Positions 46,801 to 57,764 of a stretch of DNA of 64,000 nucleotides are shown here, piece by piece. Both the position numbers and the translations under genes were made by a program. Source of the stretch: Selaginella moellendorffii (Eukaryota; Streptophyta; Lycopodiopsida; Selaginellales; Selaginellaceae); contig NW_003314314.1 of the NCBI RefSeq assembly GCF_000143415.4, positions 1,237,443-1,301,442 on the forward strand, in the 5' to 3' direction. Numbering within the stretch: position 1 is the stretch's first letter; the number at the start of each line of letters is the position of its first letter. The notes beneath the pieces were generated by a model. That model did not search any database. It was not told the DNA's origin and saw only the letters and a list, made by a program, of their open reading frames with translations.

Positions 46801-47896
46801 ATGCAGCAGTTGCTCGTCGAGGATCATAAAACACCTGCGCCTTGTCAGGAGACATATACCACCATGTAGGCATTTGTTCTTTTGTTACTATGCCGTAGAA
46901 AAGAGAACCAACAGTAGCAATTAATAACAAGACGCTGAAAAGGATGTAGATGATGTAGTCCATTTTTTTCTCAATGCGGCTTCGTTTTGAAGGAGGGTCT
47001 GTAGCGTTTTGCATGACCTTCGTGTCATGACCGCTAAATATTACAACCCCATATATAAAGTCTGTGTTTCGAAGTCTTGATCCCCGAAGTAACAGTTGCT
47101 GGGGCCCAAGAGAACTAAGGTGGTCGTCAAAGTCAAGTGTTCCAATAAATGTGTACAAGCTGTTATTTGGATCTTCACATCTCACAATTCCATCAAATTT
47201 CTCAATGTCTTCCTCGTGAACTATTTTAACCGTGATTTCTAGTGACTGCTTCACCTTCAAATTTGTTTCACCATCAAGGGTCATGGTTTCGACATAGCAG
47301 ATTCCATCTGTGTAACTTGTGGATAGCATGAAAAGGTCAGCTGGGAAAAAGTGATCTTTTCGAACCATCACAATATCCCCAACAGTAACATCTTGCCACT
47401 CTCTTAATTCAAATTCTCCAGTTCCACAGTTAACCAAAACCAACCGAGAATTTACCTCTTTGTCCTGCAGAACGAAGAGCTAATAGAGCAAAGAAGAGAC
47501 AAATCTGTATTGTACCTGCTTATGGCGCCTCCAATCTTCCAGTCCCTCTTTAAGCATGCTTATACCCATGACAAAGATCAAAGGTGCGATCAAGCTGCCT
47601 GGAGAGAACGGAGTTAAGGGCGTGAGTGACAAAACTGCGGCAAATAAAAAGTATAGGCTGGCCACCCTTCTGAATTGCTCAAATAACGCCTTTGGGAAGA
47701 ATGTGATCACGTCGTACTTAGTAGTAGAGACATAATTGGAGAGGTATTTCAGAGGACCAGCCTTGTGTTTTCCTGGCTGGTTGCAGTATACTACCCTTGA
47801 GAAACCTGTCGGTGGAAAATCCTTCACTGCAGAAGGTTTGCCGCAGCAAAATGAATATAATCTGCTCCACCTTACACGTTTTCTGCCACCAGTCAT
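43871..47896 (-). CDS. P4-type ATPase, phospholipid flippase (ALA4-7 type)
   Basis: Minus-strand gene of about 1,150 codons. Start chosen at 47896 ([16 protein letters not shown]), which aligns with the start of plant ALA proteins, rather than the upstream in-frame Met at 47974. Exons 47896-47516, 47464-46092 and 46043-45932 are set by GT/AG and frame; the rest run to 43871. Motifs in order: [24 protein letters not shown] (actuator), [14 protein letters not shown] (TM4 with PISL), SDKTGTLT (phosphorylated Asp, about 46590), [32 protein letters not shown], then six C-terminal membrane segments from 44700. It moves phospholipids to the cytosolic leaflet with ATP, usually with a CDC50/ALIS subunit. 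All catalytic motifs are intact. Its stop lies about 200 bases before the CLASP start. Confidence 0.93.
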
Positions 47897-48140
47897 TGCA
47901 GAACATGATACCACTCCCACAGGCGGCTTTTTAAAAGACTGTTGGTTGAAACAAGCAAACCTGCGCTTTTTCACAGTTAATGACGCGTAAACACACGGCC
48001 TAGCTAAGGGTTATTTTTAAAGACAAACCGTACTGGTTTTGCCTATGGAAGAGCCGGACGTCGGGATGAGGCACGTCATCCGCAGAAGCACCGGGATGGT
48101 AGTTAGCTAACAGTGGCCCATAGGGTTGTCTCAAGACGCC
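47897..48140. promoter_or_regulatory. Divergent intergenic region, probable bidirectional promoter
   Basis: Only about 244 bases separate the start codons of the flippase (minus) and the coiled-coil gene (plus). It has TGACGCGT (47981-47988, with an ACGCGT box), GACGTC (48057-48062) and CACGTCAT (48072-48079), the core types bound by plant bZIP factors. TTATTTTTAA (48011-48020) is the only AT-rich, TATA-like stretch. Function is inferred. Confidence 0.5.
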
Positions 48141-51100
48141 ATGGGAGCCGACAGTGTGTTGAAGATGGCCAAAGGCGTAGCGACCTGGGAGTTTCCCGCC
48201 CTACAACGCGTAATGAGGCTGTCAGCTAAGTCCTGCCGTCGAACTCAACCGAAACATAGTCCTCGGACTGCACCAGTTACCGCGCCTCAGGTTCCAAAAT
48301 CTTCACGAAAAGTAGCTGCTGAATTAAGCGTGTTGATGCTGAAGTTAGAGACAGATTTCATGGCAATTACTGGGGAGGAGGGCCGAGAAAAATGGAGATG
48401 TTTCATGAGAGAAGGAACCCTTATTGAGGCCTGGCTAGATAGAATGCTACAAGAATCTGAACACAAGTAAGTACTAAAAGGATTAAACATAAACTATGGA
48501 CCGTCGAATGGTACTTTATTTCTTGAGTTATAACAGGGCTGCGCATGGCGATACCAATAGTAGTTTACAGGAATACGGTCTATCGAGGGTACAACTCGGT
48601 ATCTTAGGTCTCTCTGAAAGTCAGATTGATAGAGCATATCGCATGCTATATGTCTACTCTGTTGGTTGCAACGAGATGATCAAAGAGCTTTGCCTGCACA
48701 GCCTCGAAAAGGCTGTGCTTGTTGGCTCCTTCTGGCGTGCCTTCATACATCTTTGTGAGGGACATTCTAAGGTAAATAGCAGTCTTTAAATTCTTGAATT
48801 CCCGCCTGTTTCACTAGGTCGAACTTCAAGCGGAGATTGCTGAGCTAGCAGAGGACAAGAAAAATGCTATAGACGAGTTATGCATGATGCGAGGTTGTTT
48901 GAACGAAGCATTGGATGGCGTAGCTCTAAATAGGCTTTTAGCAAATGAGGATTGGGAAGTCACTGATAATATAGAAGCAACCACTCTCCCAGGAAACGGA
49001 GATATTAGACAGGTATATTTGGCATTTAGATGAATGCTCTTTAGTTTGCTATCACCTGCCTGCTATCAGCTGGATGAAAAAACAGGAGAACATGACCTGG
49101 ATATTTTGACAAAAAGATGTGAGCATTTGAATAAAGAAAGAGAAGAGCTTCAAATTCAGGTGAGACCGCAAATAGGCTCAACTGATTCATTAACTGCGGA
49201 AGTTTATTCAGCTAGACGAAACTTCAAGACAATTGCGAATGGAGCATTCAGCATTAAATCTCACCACTGCTAAAGAACGAGAGAAAACGGGAAAGGTGGT
49301 TCAATTAGAAGAGTAAGTATATGTAAGAAATATTATTTCTTACGAACTTCTACTTTTTTCAGAAAACTTTTTCAGGCGAAAGAAGCTCTAGAGAGGGAAA
49401 GAAGTGAAGCTCATCATTTGCGTGAGTTATGTAAGAAACTGGAGCATGATGTAGAAGAAACTGAACAAAAGACAGCGGAGATTACTTGGAAGTTTGTGCA
49501 GTATGATCGTGATTTTCCTGTTCTACAGAAAGAGGTACTGCTGTAGAGGTCTTACTTCTTTATTTAATGTTTTTCTTTTTTGTTTCAAGCATTAACAGGT
49601 GACAGAAAAAAGACACCTTGCTCAAATGCTCGAAAATGTGAATCAGCATGTTGAACAGGAATGCACGATATTGAAACATAGAGTTGAGCACCAAGATGCA
49701 GCGTTGGTGAGGCTGAGAAGGCAACTTGATACTTATGAGAAGGCAGTGAAATTTCTAAAAGACGAGGCTAAAGAACATACTCGACTTTTTGAAGATAAAA
49801 CACGAGAGGCCATGTTAAATGGAGAAGAAGTTGAAGCATGGATTTTTGGGCATGAAAAGTTGCTTGACCAACAGCGCTTGTTGCTGTCTCACACCGAGAG
49901 CTTGAAAAGGCAACTAAAAATAGAGCGAACGGAAAGGATAAATGAAAAACAGAGTCTAGAGGCAAAAGTGCGGATGCAACAGGAGAGTTTGAGGGCTTTG
50001 ACAGTGGGAATAGCATCTCTCACTCCTCATAGAGTTTTTGGAATTCCTAAAGTGTCGATATTATCAGAGGTAAGCATAGAAACTGAACAGTCCCGAGCTG
50101 AAAGAAGGCTTTCAAGGAGGCTCTCGAGAAAAATGTCTCGGAGGGGAACAGAACTGGCAAAGAGAGCATCTGAGTTCTTAAAAATCCAACAGCCAGGAGA
50201 AGGCAGAATAAGCAAGGAAAGCGAGCTTAATGAAATTTCGGAGTCAGATTTGAATTCTGACGAAGAGTGGGATGACCTGTGCTCTGAATTATCACAACAA
50301 CGAGAAGAGATGGAAAAGATGGAAGGTAATCTTAAGGAAGAGAGAGATAGACGGTGCTGGATGGAAAGGCATGTAGAAGCTTCAGTGAAAGAAGCTGAAA
50401 GGCTAAGGTCTGAAGTTAAGCAAACAAATACTAGAATTGTCAATCTTGCCATAGAAAAGAAAAACAAGGAAAAAAACCTTCAGATTGCTGAAGAGCAGAT
50501 TCGTAAGCTTGACAGGCAGCTTGAGAGCATGGAATTGACTCTCGAGAAGAAGAATGCAGAGATTGCTATTCTTAACAATATTATTATTAGGAATCTAGAA
50601 AGGCAAGCTCACTGTGCTTCAACATGTAAACAACTTCTAGCAACAGGCGCCAAGTTGCTAGAGGACGGTATGGTCCAGGAAATGAACGTAGTAGGTAGCA
50701 AAGTATCTATTTTAATGGAAACTGTAAGGCTGCTCAGGAACAAGGTGACAAAGGCAGGTATGGAAATAAGAAGTTGGAAGCTGAAAATGAAAGCGGCAGA
50801 TGGTCAGAATGCAGCTATGTTAGCCGAGATGAAAACCCTGAAGAGCGAACTTGAGTCAAGTAGCACGGATAAGATAAGCCTTGATTTCAAGCTTCAAAAG
50901 GAGGAGCAGTGTAGAGCAAAAGCGGAAGAAGAGCTAAACAGGGTACTTAAGGCGTCGGCTGATTTGAAACTCGACCAAGTGGTTCTTGAAGTGCACCTCG
51001 AGTCTTCCTTAAACAAAATCATGCAGTTAGAGATGAAAAATTACAAAAGTCAGGCGAAGCTGGAGGAATGTGATCGAAATCTAAACGTACTGCAAAATCA

Positions 51101-52278
51101 GAAAGAGAAAGAAGATGCAATTCGTGGGATTTTGCAGTCAGAGGTCGATGCCTTGCGGCTGGAGGTGGAAGGACTAAGGCGTCAGCTTTTGGTTACTAAG
51201 TTGAACCTTCCGAAATAGTAGTAAAGTGGTAAAACTCTCAACTTTAGGATCCCATTATTGCATTGACCATCAAGAAATTTCTTGTCTCCTGTCTGCTCGC
51301 TTAAGTTTATAGAAGCCACCTTCCTTTTCTCAAGAATATACCTTTGTCTGTTATTAGGTCAGACCATGGTTGGAAGTAGCGCATCCACGAGTGTTATAAA
51401 CGAAGCAGCCTGGATGCACCATGGCAGTTCATCGCCAGCATGTAAATCTGGTATTGCTGAGACAGCAAATACCGGCGATCTTATTGGGTCGCTGGAGAAT
51501 ATGCGCAAAGAGAATGAGGATCTTTGTGCTACTCTAGATACGTACAAGAAAATTCTTAACGATTCGGGTAGGAAGGGCATCACCAATTTTTCCGATTGCC
51601 CTTCTAATGTAAGTTTCTTACTTTTGCCCCAGTTTTCTATTTTAATCTCATGTGTTTCAGCTCTATGAACAATTAAGAGACAGAGTGGAGTCAGTTTCCT
51701 TCCTTCAAAAGTTGGAAGAGATAAAATCAACTGAAGATGCCGTTACCTCAATTGATCTACCACTTGCTGGTAATTCTTTCCTCGTTTAGATGCTACAACT
51801 GGTTGTAAGAATGCAGAGGATGATCTCGTAACAGCTGGCATTGATGATCCAAGATGGTGGGTGTGGGTGTCGACTGACCTTTTTGGAGGTGCCAATGAAG
51901 ATGCTGTGGAGGGAGAATATACACTAGTGAATGAAAACGATATTATTGAAGGAATTGCAGCATTTCTGGCCAGATACATAACAAGCATTCCAAAGTCAAA
52001 GGTATGCTCTGTGTTCAAGATTTAACTAAACTGTGGTTTTCTTCTTACAGACTATGACGCCAAATCAACTCCAAGATGGTAAACTTGATACATTAAGGCT
52101 GATTCATTATTTCTGATTGTTACGTTGGAGTGTAGCAATTGCATTAACATTTAAGCATATGGAGAATAAGGGACAATTATGGAGGCTGTGGCAGATGGGA
52201 ATGTTTCTATATAGCACAATATCATGGGGAACAACGGCTTTCAGGTCTTTTGTCCAATTTATTAAGTATTTTGTTTGA
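48141..52278 (+). CDS. Long coiled-coil protein, axonemal dynein light-chain-domain-like
   Basis: Exons by GT/AG and frame: 48141-48466, 48537-48771, 48818-49012, 49070-49159, 49212-49312, 49363-49534, 49599 to about 51190, about 51358-51608, 51661-51769, 51817-52001, 52051-52078, 52136-52278; about 1,140 residues. Start is the first ATG (MGADSVLKMAKG). Residues about 110-190 (LGLSESQIDRAYRMLYVYSVG, EKAVLVGSFWRAFIHL) followed by a heptad region recall the axonemal dynein light-chain domain of AXDND1-like proteins, but the match is weak. Exon 7 is nearly all coiled coil, with a basic RRLSRRLSRKMSRRG patch. The C-terminus (DDPRWWVWVSTDLFGG, AAFLARYITSIPKSK, WQMGMFLYSTISWG) is a globular part I cannot name. 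The exon 7-8 donor is unresolved; without splicing, exon 7 stops at 51218. Confidence 0.7.
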
Positions 52279-52497
52279 CTTTTCCTTTTGTAGGTTCACC
52301 ACCCATCCTATGATTCTTCGTGCCTTTCTCATCACAGTTTCAACATCAATGAAGTTCTTTCTAAAAATAGTTTCATAGTAGATAAAATTTAAGTTATCTC
52401 AGTTTAGAAACTCGAAAATGTAGAATTTTAAACAAAAACAAAAATCAAAAGGCTAGGCTATATAGACATGTATGTATATATATATATACATATATAT

Positions 52498-52550
<53 letters not shown>

Positions 52551-52704
52551 CATATATATGGGCAAGGCATCATGAGCCTTCGATGTCAAATGACCAACGA
52601 ATATTGGCTTGGTGCTAAGGATGAAATTGTAATCCATGATGGGGTTACTTTATAAAATGGTTTATCATTTGATGATATCAAACTTTGTCTATAGGTGGTG
52701 GAGT
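52279..52704. other. 3' flank with AT/CA microsatellite
   Basis: No gene. (TA)n, (CA)n of about 19 units and (TA)n again at about 52470-52558. Otherwise AT-rich. Confidence 0.7.
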
Positions 52705-53088
52705 TGTAGTATAAAAATCCTTAAACCCTAAAGTGGAGCCAAAAGTGTGCTATATACTTAAACTCCATCTCAGACTCCTTCTTGGACTCCATCTCGGACT
52801 CCTTCTTGGACTCTATCTTGGATTCCTTCTCAATCTCCTTTTCAGACTCCATCTCGGACTCTATCTTGAACTCCACCTTGGACTCCATCTCGGACTGGAC
52901 CTGACACTTCCATGTGTCATGACACTTGCGATGTGTCAGTCCTTCTTGTCTCCCTTTCTAGAGAATCTTTGACCAATCACTTCATGCTCATTCCTTGAGC
53001 ACTTCATTTAGAGCCACTCCCACTCTTGTTTTTCTGGGTAAGAACTTTTGGTCCCAATGTGTTGTGCTCATTAGACTTTGTTTTGACT
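52705..53088. repeat. Rearranged family C LTR pieces
   Basis: About 40 bases of C start in plus direction (CCTAAAGTGGAGCCAAAAGTG, about 52727), then at about 52757 a switch to the minus-direction array (CTCCATCTCGGACTCC) and C sequence to about 53088: a fold-back joint. Confidence 0.65.
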
Positions 53089-53130
53089 GAGTTAGGGGGC
53101 AACCTCTTTGTCTAACGCGGATGCTAGTAT
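53089..53130 (-). repeat. Family A interior scrap
   Basis: GAGTTAGGGGGCAACCTCTTTGTCTAACGCGGATGC-type block equals 11598-11635 of copy 1. Confidence 0.75.
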
Positions 53131-53162
53131 AGATTTTTTTATTAATTTTCTCTTTTTTATAG

Positions 53163-53445
53163 ATGAGTTCTGAAACAATTACTACTCATCTAATCTCAGC
53201 ATGTGATGTGATTTCTTTAGCCAACCAATAGAGTTAAATCTAACACCTTTTTTATACCAAATGTAAGCTCTTGAACTTAAACTTCTTTAAAGGTTATCTA
53301 ACCTATTATTTTTCAAACCCAAGGATATTTAATTTTAACACCATTAACCATTTGGGAAAATAAGTGTACTTTTGTTTATGGGCCCTTTCTTTTTATATTT
53401 AAACCCTTATAAATCATCTATTGAGTCATTCTTTTTGGTTTTTTA
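53163..53445 (-). repeat. Relic of TRIM element 2 family
   Basis: Diverged copy of 55290-55560: interior end, worn primer site (ATACCAAA), then TGTAAGCTCTTGAACTTAAAC and the LTR to about 53445. The other LTR is missing. Confidence 0.7.
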
Positions 53446-53690
53446 TACTTTAAAATGCCAAATAAAAGAATAAAAGAATGAAGATAGAGTTTTGTTATAA
53501 ATCTCAAGCTATCCCTATGCTTTTTCCCATCTTGCTACACCAAAGCCTCAATTCCTTGCACCTTCACTCATCACTCTTATATTAAGGCTTTTTTTTTTTA
53601 AAGGTATAGGGTTAAAGCCATTTGTTTTTAATAGCTACATTGCATGATAGCTCTTGGTAAATCTAAGATGGATTTAGAGAAGCAAACTGA
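53446..53690. other. AT-rich spacer
   Basis: Nothing recognised. Confidence 0.4.
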
Positions 53691-53752
53691 GATGAAGTCC
53701 AAAATGAGAAGGAGTCTGATATAGAGTCCAAGATGGAGTCCGAGAAGGAGTT

Positions 53753-54635
53753 TATAAGGAACCAACTCCCCGAGGTGTTAAAGGCTAAAGAATCCCTGAA
53801 AGCATGACCAAAATGATAAAGAGTTCATTGGATGAGATTGAGTCCGAGATCAAGTCTAAGACCAATTTTGAGACTGAGTTCAAGACCGAGTCTGAGATCG
53901 AGTCCAAGACTGACTCTGAGACGTTTGAGATCAAGTCCGAGACTAAGATCAAGACAGAGTCTGAGATTCAAGATCAGGTCTGAGATTGAGTCTAAGTTGT
54001 GCTTCCAAACTGACTTGAGGTTGAGACTAGGGTTGAGGGGCCTTGGGTGGGAGTGAGCATGGACTCGGGTAGTGCTAGAGGGGCCACCTAAGGAAGTGCT
54101 CAAGAGCAGCTCCCACTCTTAAAAGGGAAACCAACTGTGGTGCTCATAGCTCATATGGAGTGGTGCCCCACTTGAGTACCTTGGGGGCTTGGGCCTTCCC
54201 TTCGGGATGGAAATGGGGGAGTAGGGTTACCCATACCCAGCCATTAGGCCATAGTGTTTCCCCCTAGTGTCCTGAGGCAAGTGTGGCACCCAATGCTTAG
54301 GATTTAAAGGTCCCATGATCAAGTCTTATCATACCAAGGGATGTTAGGAATCTAGAGGCTTGGTGTGCTTAGTTGTTTGTGCCTGTGGGGAGTGTAACCA
54401 AACCTTAAGTTCAGCCTACACAAGGAGGGGGATTGAGAGAGAGTTTGGGAATCTATGGATGGATGGCTAACCCTCTGTTGCTTGTGCAATGAGTTGCTGA
54501 AACCAAGTAAGACCAAGTAGGATCTAGTACAATAGGCAGGAACTTTGGCATGGGAACTTAACTAAGGCCAAGACCGTGGTGGTCAGATAGATAAGGTAAG
54601 CTAACAAATTAGAAAGGAAAAATTTATAGCTTACA
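53753..54635 (+). repeat. 5' LTR of a family B Ty3/gypsy element
   Basis: Starts TATAAGGAACC (worn TGTAAGGAACC) and ends TATAGCTTACA. It is directly followed by the primer site TGGTATCAGAGCC (54639-54651), which fixes the family B orientation. It contains a worn GAGTCCGAGA array (53840-54000) and is preceded by C-type array remnants (53691-53752). Confidence 0.85.
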
Positions 54636-54638
54636 ATT

Positions 54639-54651
54639 TGGTATCAGAGCC
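54639..54651 (+). other. Primer binding site, tRNA-Met type
   Basis: TGGTATCAGAGCC, the plant initiator-Met tRNA complement, three bases after the B LTR. Confidence 0.88.
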
Positions 54652-54982
54652 TTTTCCTTATTTCTAGCGAAGGATACAGGTGGATTGCTGGGAGATGGCA
54701 AAGGTAGGGTGTAAAAAGACCAAGGCGGAGATGGAACCTCCTCCAAAGCTAAAGCCTCCAGTTGAACAAAAAGTTATGGATGAGGAATCCTTGCATGAGG
54801 AGGACTCCAGTGAAGAAACTTCCAAACAAGAGTTTAGTGGTGAGGTTTGGTCATCCAAGGCTAGATTGGACGTTCTAGAAGGATAATTGGCACAGACTAA
54901 TGCCCTATTAAAGACTCTCATACGCAAGCTAAAGTGTAACAAGAAGCAGAAGGAAAAGTAAAAGATTGCATATGCTGGCAGT

Positions 54983-55176
54983 TGTAAGCTCTTGAATTTG
55001 GACTTTCCGGGAGGTCACCCAACCCAGTACTATTCAAACCCAAGGACGCTTAACCCCAAATATCCCAAGACCCTTAACCGTTTGGAAAAGGGGGTGCATT
55101 CTTGTTCATGGGCCCTTTCCCTCTATATTTGAACCCCATGGATCGTCTCTCGAGTTGTTCCCTTTGGTTGCTTACA
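54983..55176 (-). repeat. 3' LTR of TRIM element 2
   Basis: 194 bp, nearly identical to 55382-55575 (differences such as CTTTCC against CTTCTC near the start). Confidence 0.92.
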
Positions 55177-55381
55177 ATCCACCACGCTTCCCTGCAAGTT
55201 CACACCCTCATGAACGGAAGCTGAGAGCCGCAACTCTCCCGAGAGCCTCGCTCTCTTGACACCCTACCCCTCGGGTCGAGCCTAGCGGGAGCAAACTGGA
55301 CCAGCCAGATGTCAATCAACATGTGGTGTGATTCCCTTAACCAACCAACAGAGTCGGACCCGAGACCTCTCTGATACCAAA

Positions 55382-55575
55382 TGTAAGCTCTTGAATTTGG
55401 ACTTCTCGGGAGGTCACCCAACCCAGTACTATTCAAACCCAAGGACGCTTAACCCCAAATATCCCAAGACCCTTAACCGTTTGGAAAAGGGGGTGCATTC
55501 TTGTTCATGGGCCCTTTCCCTCTATATTTGAACCCCATGGATCGTCTCTCGAGTCGTTCCCTTTGGTTGCTTACA
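55382..55575 (-). repeat. 5' LTR of TRIM element 2
   Basis: 194 bp, next to the primer site at 55369-55381. Confidence 0.92.
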
Positions 55576-55926
55576 GCAGTATAGAAGGGGTGGAGCCTTT
55601 AGTGGGGATTGAGATGGAACCAAACAAGGTCGAACAAACCGATGTGGAATCAGTCCTTCAGGCAGTTCCCAAGTATAAACCAAAGCCCCCACCAGTCTTT
55701 AAGGGAGTGAATGACTATAAGGTGGTGGAGGATTGGTTTTACGATATGGAGGATTACTTATGAGCATTACGGTTATTGAGCTTAGAGAAAGTCCCATGTG
55801 CAAAACCATAATTAGCAGATAATGCCAAGTCTTGGTGGAGAACAATAGAAGCCAACGAAGGATCAATGGCCACTTGGGAAATGATGAAGGTGAGGATCCA
55901 TGCAACTTACATTCCTCCAAACCCTA

Positions 55927-56642
55927 TGTGAGACACAAAATCCCTAGGCCCCAAAGTGGAGCTGGAAGGGTGCCATGTGGTAATGGCAGAAGTGGAAACC
56001 GAACGAGCGTAACACGTTTGGACTAAAAGCTCCGCCTTGAAAGGTCAAGAGCGGGAGTGGAACTCCCAACAAGGGCTCGAGGAATGAGCACGAAGCAAGC
56101 AATAAGCGAGGCTCTAAAAAGGGACCCAAAAGGACCAAGACGGAGTCCGAGATGGAGTCCGAGATGGACCGAGATGGAGTTCGAGATGGACTGAGACGGA
56201 GTTTGCGATGGAGTCCGAGATGGATCCGAGATGGAGTCCTAGATAGAGTCCGAGATGGAGTCCGAGATGGACCCGAGATGGAGTCCGAGATGTACCAAGA
56301 TGGAGTCCAAGATGGAGTCCGAGATGGACCCAAGATGGAATTCGAGATGGAGTCCGAGAAGGACCCGAGATGGAGTCTGAGGTCGAGACCGAGACCGGGA
56401 CCGAGACCGAGACCGAGACCAAGACCGAGACTGAGACCAAGACCGAGACCGAGACTAAGATCGGGACCGAGACCGAGACCGAGGCCGAGGCCGAGGCCGA
56501 GACCGGGCCCGAGCCCGAGTCTGAGTCCGAGTCTGAGTCTGAGTGCGAGTCCAAGTCTGAGTCCGAGTCCAAGTCTGAGTCCAAGTCCGAGTCCGAGTTC
56601 GAGTCTGAGAGGGTGAAAGCCCAAAGCATTAGTCTCCCAGAC
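55927..56642 (+). repeat. Family C LTR, left part
   Basis: Starts TGTGAGACACAAAATCCC, inserted in the B gag. It matches the reverse complement of 30890-31550 and continues at 63905 after the family A insertion. Confidence 0.88.
56123..56600 (+). repeat. GAGTCCGAGA-type array in C LTR
   Basis: 12-base GAGATGGAGTCC units, then GAGACC, then GAGTCC units, in the same order as (inverted) 30920-31345. Frames are open on both strands by composition only. Confidence 0.88.
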
Positions 56643-57655
56643 TGTCGCGAATGTGACTTTGGGTATCGAAAGTTACCTGTCGACTAGTCCTTACGGACAC
56701 TCTTACCTTACTGCCACGATGGCAGGAGGTCGGTATTGCTGGACCCATTATCAGTTCCCCACTTGAGCTAGTTGAGAAACTGGTCAATGACCGTGTACTT
56801 AGATCGGATAAACATAAGGTAGGAACCCTATGTGTTTCTTGCTGAGCATACTCGGCTTGGTTTGAGAAACTCCTGTCATTGGCTTGCACTTGCTAGTATC
56901 AAGAACCCCCGCGATATTGAGATTGGTCCCTCAATATCGCTAGATGATAGCTTACCGTGTCTGCCAAACACCCTCGCTATCATGCCCTTTGTGTTAGTCT
57001 CGTTTCGGTCCCAAATGCTATTTATGGAAAGTGTCCAGATTTGCTCATTTGGCATATCTACGGAATGTAGAGATCGTCTTGAACACAATGGTGTTCGTCC
57101 CGTGTCCAAATTCGCAATCTAGGGACATTCCATATTTAGTAAGTTTCGAGCTTGTCCCAAAGACTAACTCCTGATACTAAGGGAGGCTTGGGGTGAAAGC
57201 CCAAAGCGTGTGTTCCTCAAGGGGGGGGGGGGCTGTGGGGGGTTCCAAATGTATAGTAGGGATAGTGGGTAGGTCGGGCATGGCCGACCAACCTGAGGCA
57301 TAGTCTAGCTCCCGCTTGCGTGCCTGTCCTTGTTCTGCGTCCGGCTTGGGTCTAAGCCCAAGTTCCATTCCATGCTAGTTGGTGGAGTACCCATGTCCTC
57401 GCGTTAGGCCACCGGTATGCCAAAATAGCGCCAGACTCCGTTTGGCTCCGTTTTGCGTGCTGGTCCTGGCATTGGGATGCTGGTTACTCTAGGACTGTTC
57501 CAAGTCGCTCCGGGCCCCTGTCCCTTCGCTCCTTGGGCTTTACGCTTGGGAGTTGCTCCGTGGTTCGGTTCCGTCACTCCTTGGCTTCGTGCTTGGGAGT
57601 TTGGCACCGTTCCTTCGTTCAGTGGCCCAAGGCCCTGAACCTCGGGTTCCTATAG

Positions 57656-57706
57656 ACACGTGGCATGGACACGTGGCATGTGACACGTGGCATCTGTCAC
57701 GTGGCA
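57656..57706 (+). promoter_or_regulatory. Array of four G-box/ABRE-like motifs
   Basis: ACACGTGGCA or TCACGTGGCA at 57656, 57669, 57683 and 57697, spaced 13-14 bases; a fifth CCACGTGC at 57777. ACGTGGC is the core of plant abscisic-acid response elements bound by bZIP factors. The same array is in the other A LTRs. Confidence 0.7.
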
Positions 57707-57737
57707 CAAAGAGGGTTTAGGTTCCGCTTTGTGGTGT

Positions 57738-57764
57738 TATCCTATGGTAAATCACCATAGGATA
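57738..57764 (+). other. Conserved LTR hairpin
   Basis: TATCCTATGGT, loop AAATC, ACCATAGGATA: an 11-bp perfect stem 25 bases before the LTR end. Present without a change in the stem in all six A LTRs (10354, 16494, 24673, 35591, 63853). Confidence 0.9.

Larger units (their letters stand above)
54983..55575 (-). mobile_element. TRIM element 2 (593 bp), complete with target duplication
   Basis: Two 194-bp direct repeats (54983-55176, 55382-55575) with ends TGTAAGC and GCTTACA. They are nearly identical by eye. GCAGT is duplicated at 54978-54982 and 55576-55580. CTCTGATACCAAA at 55369-55381 is a tRNA-Met-type primer site on the minus strand, so the right repeat is the 5' LTR. The 205-bp interior is non-coding. 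It interrupts the gag of the B element. Confidence 0.94.
54695..55926 (+). pseudogene. Family B gag, split by TRIM 2 and cut by C
   Basis: From 54695 (MAKVGCKKTKAEMEPPPKLK) an acidic, Lys-rich N-terminus runs to a stop at 54885; the interrupted frame resumes at 55581 with PPPVFKGVNDYKVVEDWFYDMEDYL (a typical FxGxxDxxxxExWL capsid block), then NAKSWW and WEMMKVRIHATYIPPNP. Several stops show decay. The rest is displaced by the family C insertion at 55927. Confidence 0.75.

Noticed and set aside
48126-48140. Earlier non-ATG start for the coiled-coil gene
   Set aside because: It relies on TTG; the first ATG at 48141 is a normal plant start.
51770-51789. Apparent 20-base intron (GTAATTC...GTTTAG)
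   Set aside because: A 47-base intron ending at the AG at 51815-51816 keeps the frame and fits the other intron sizes.
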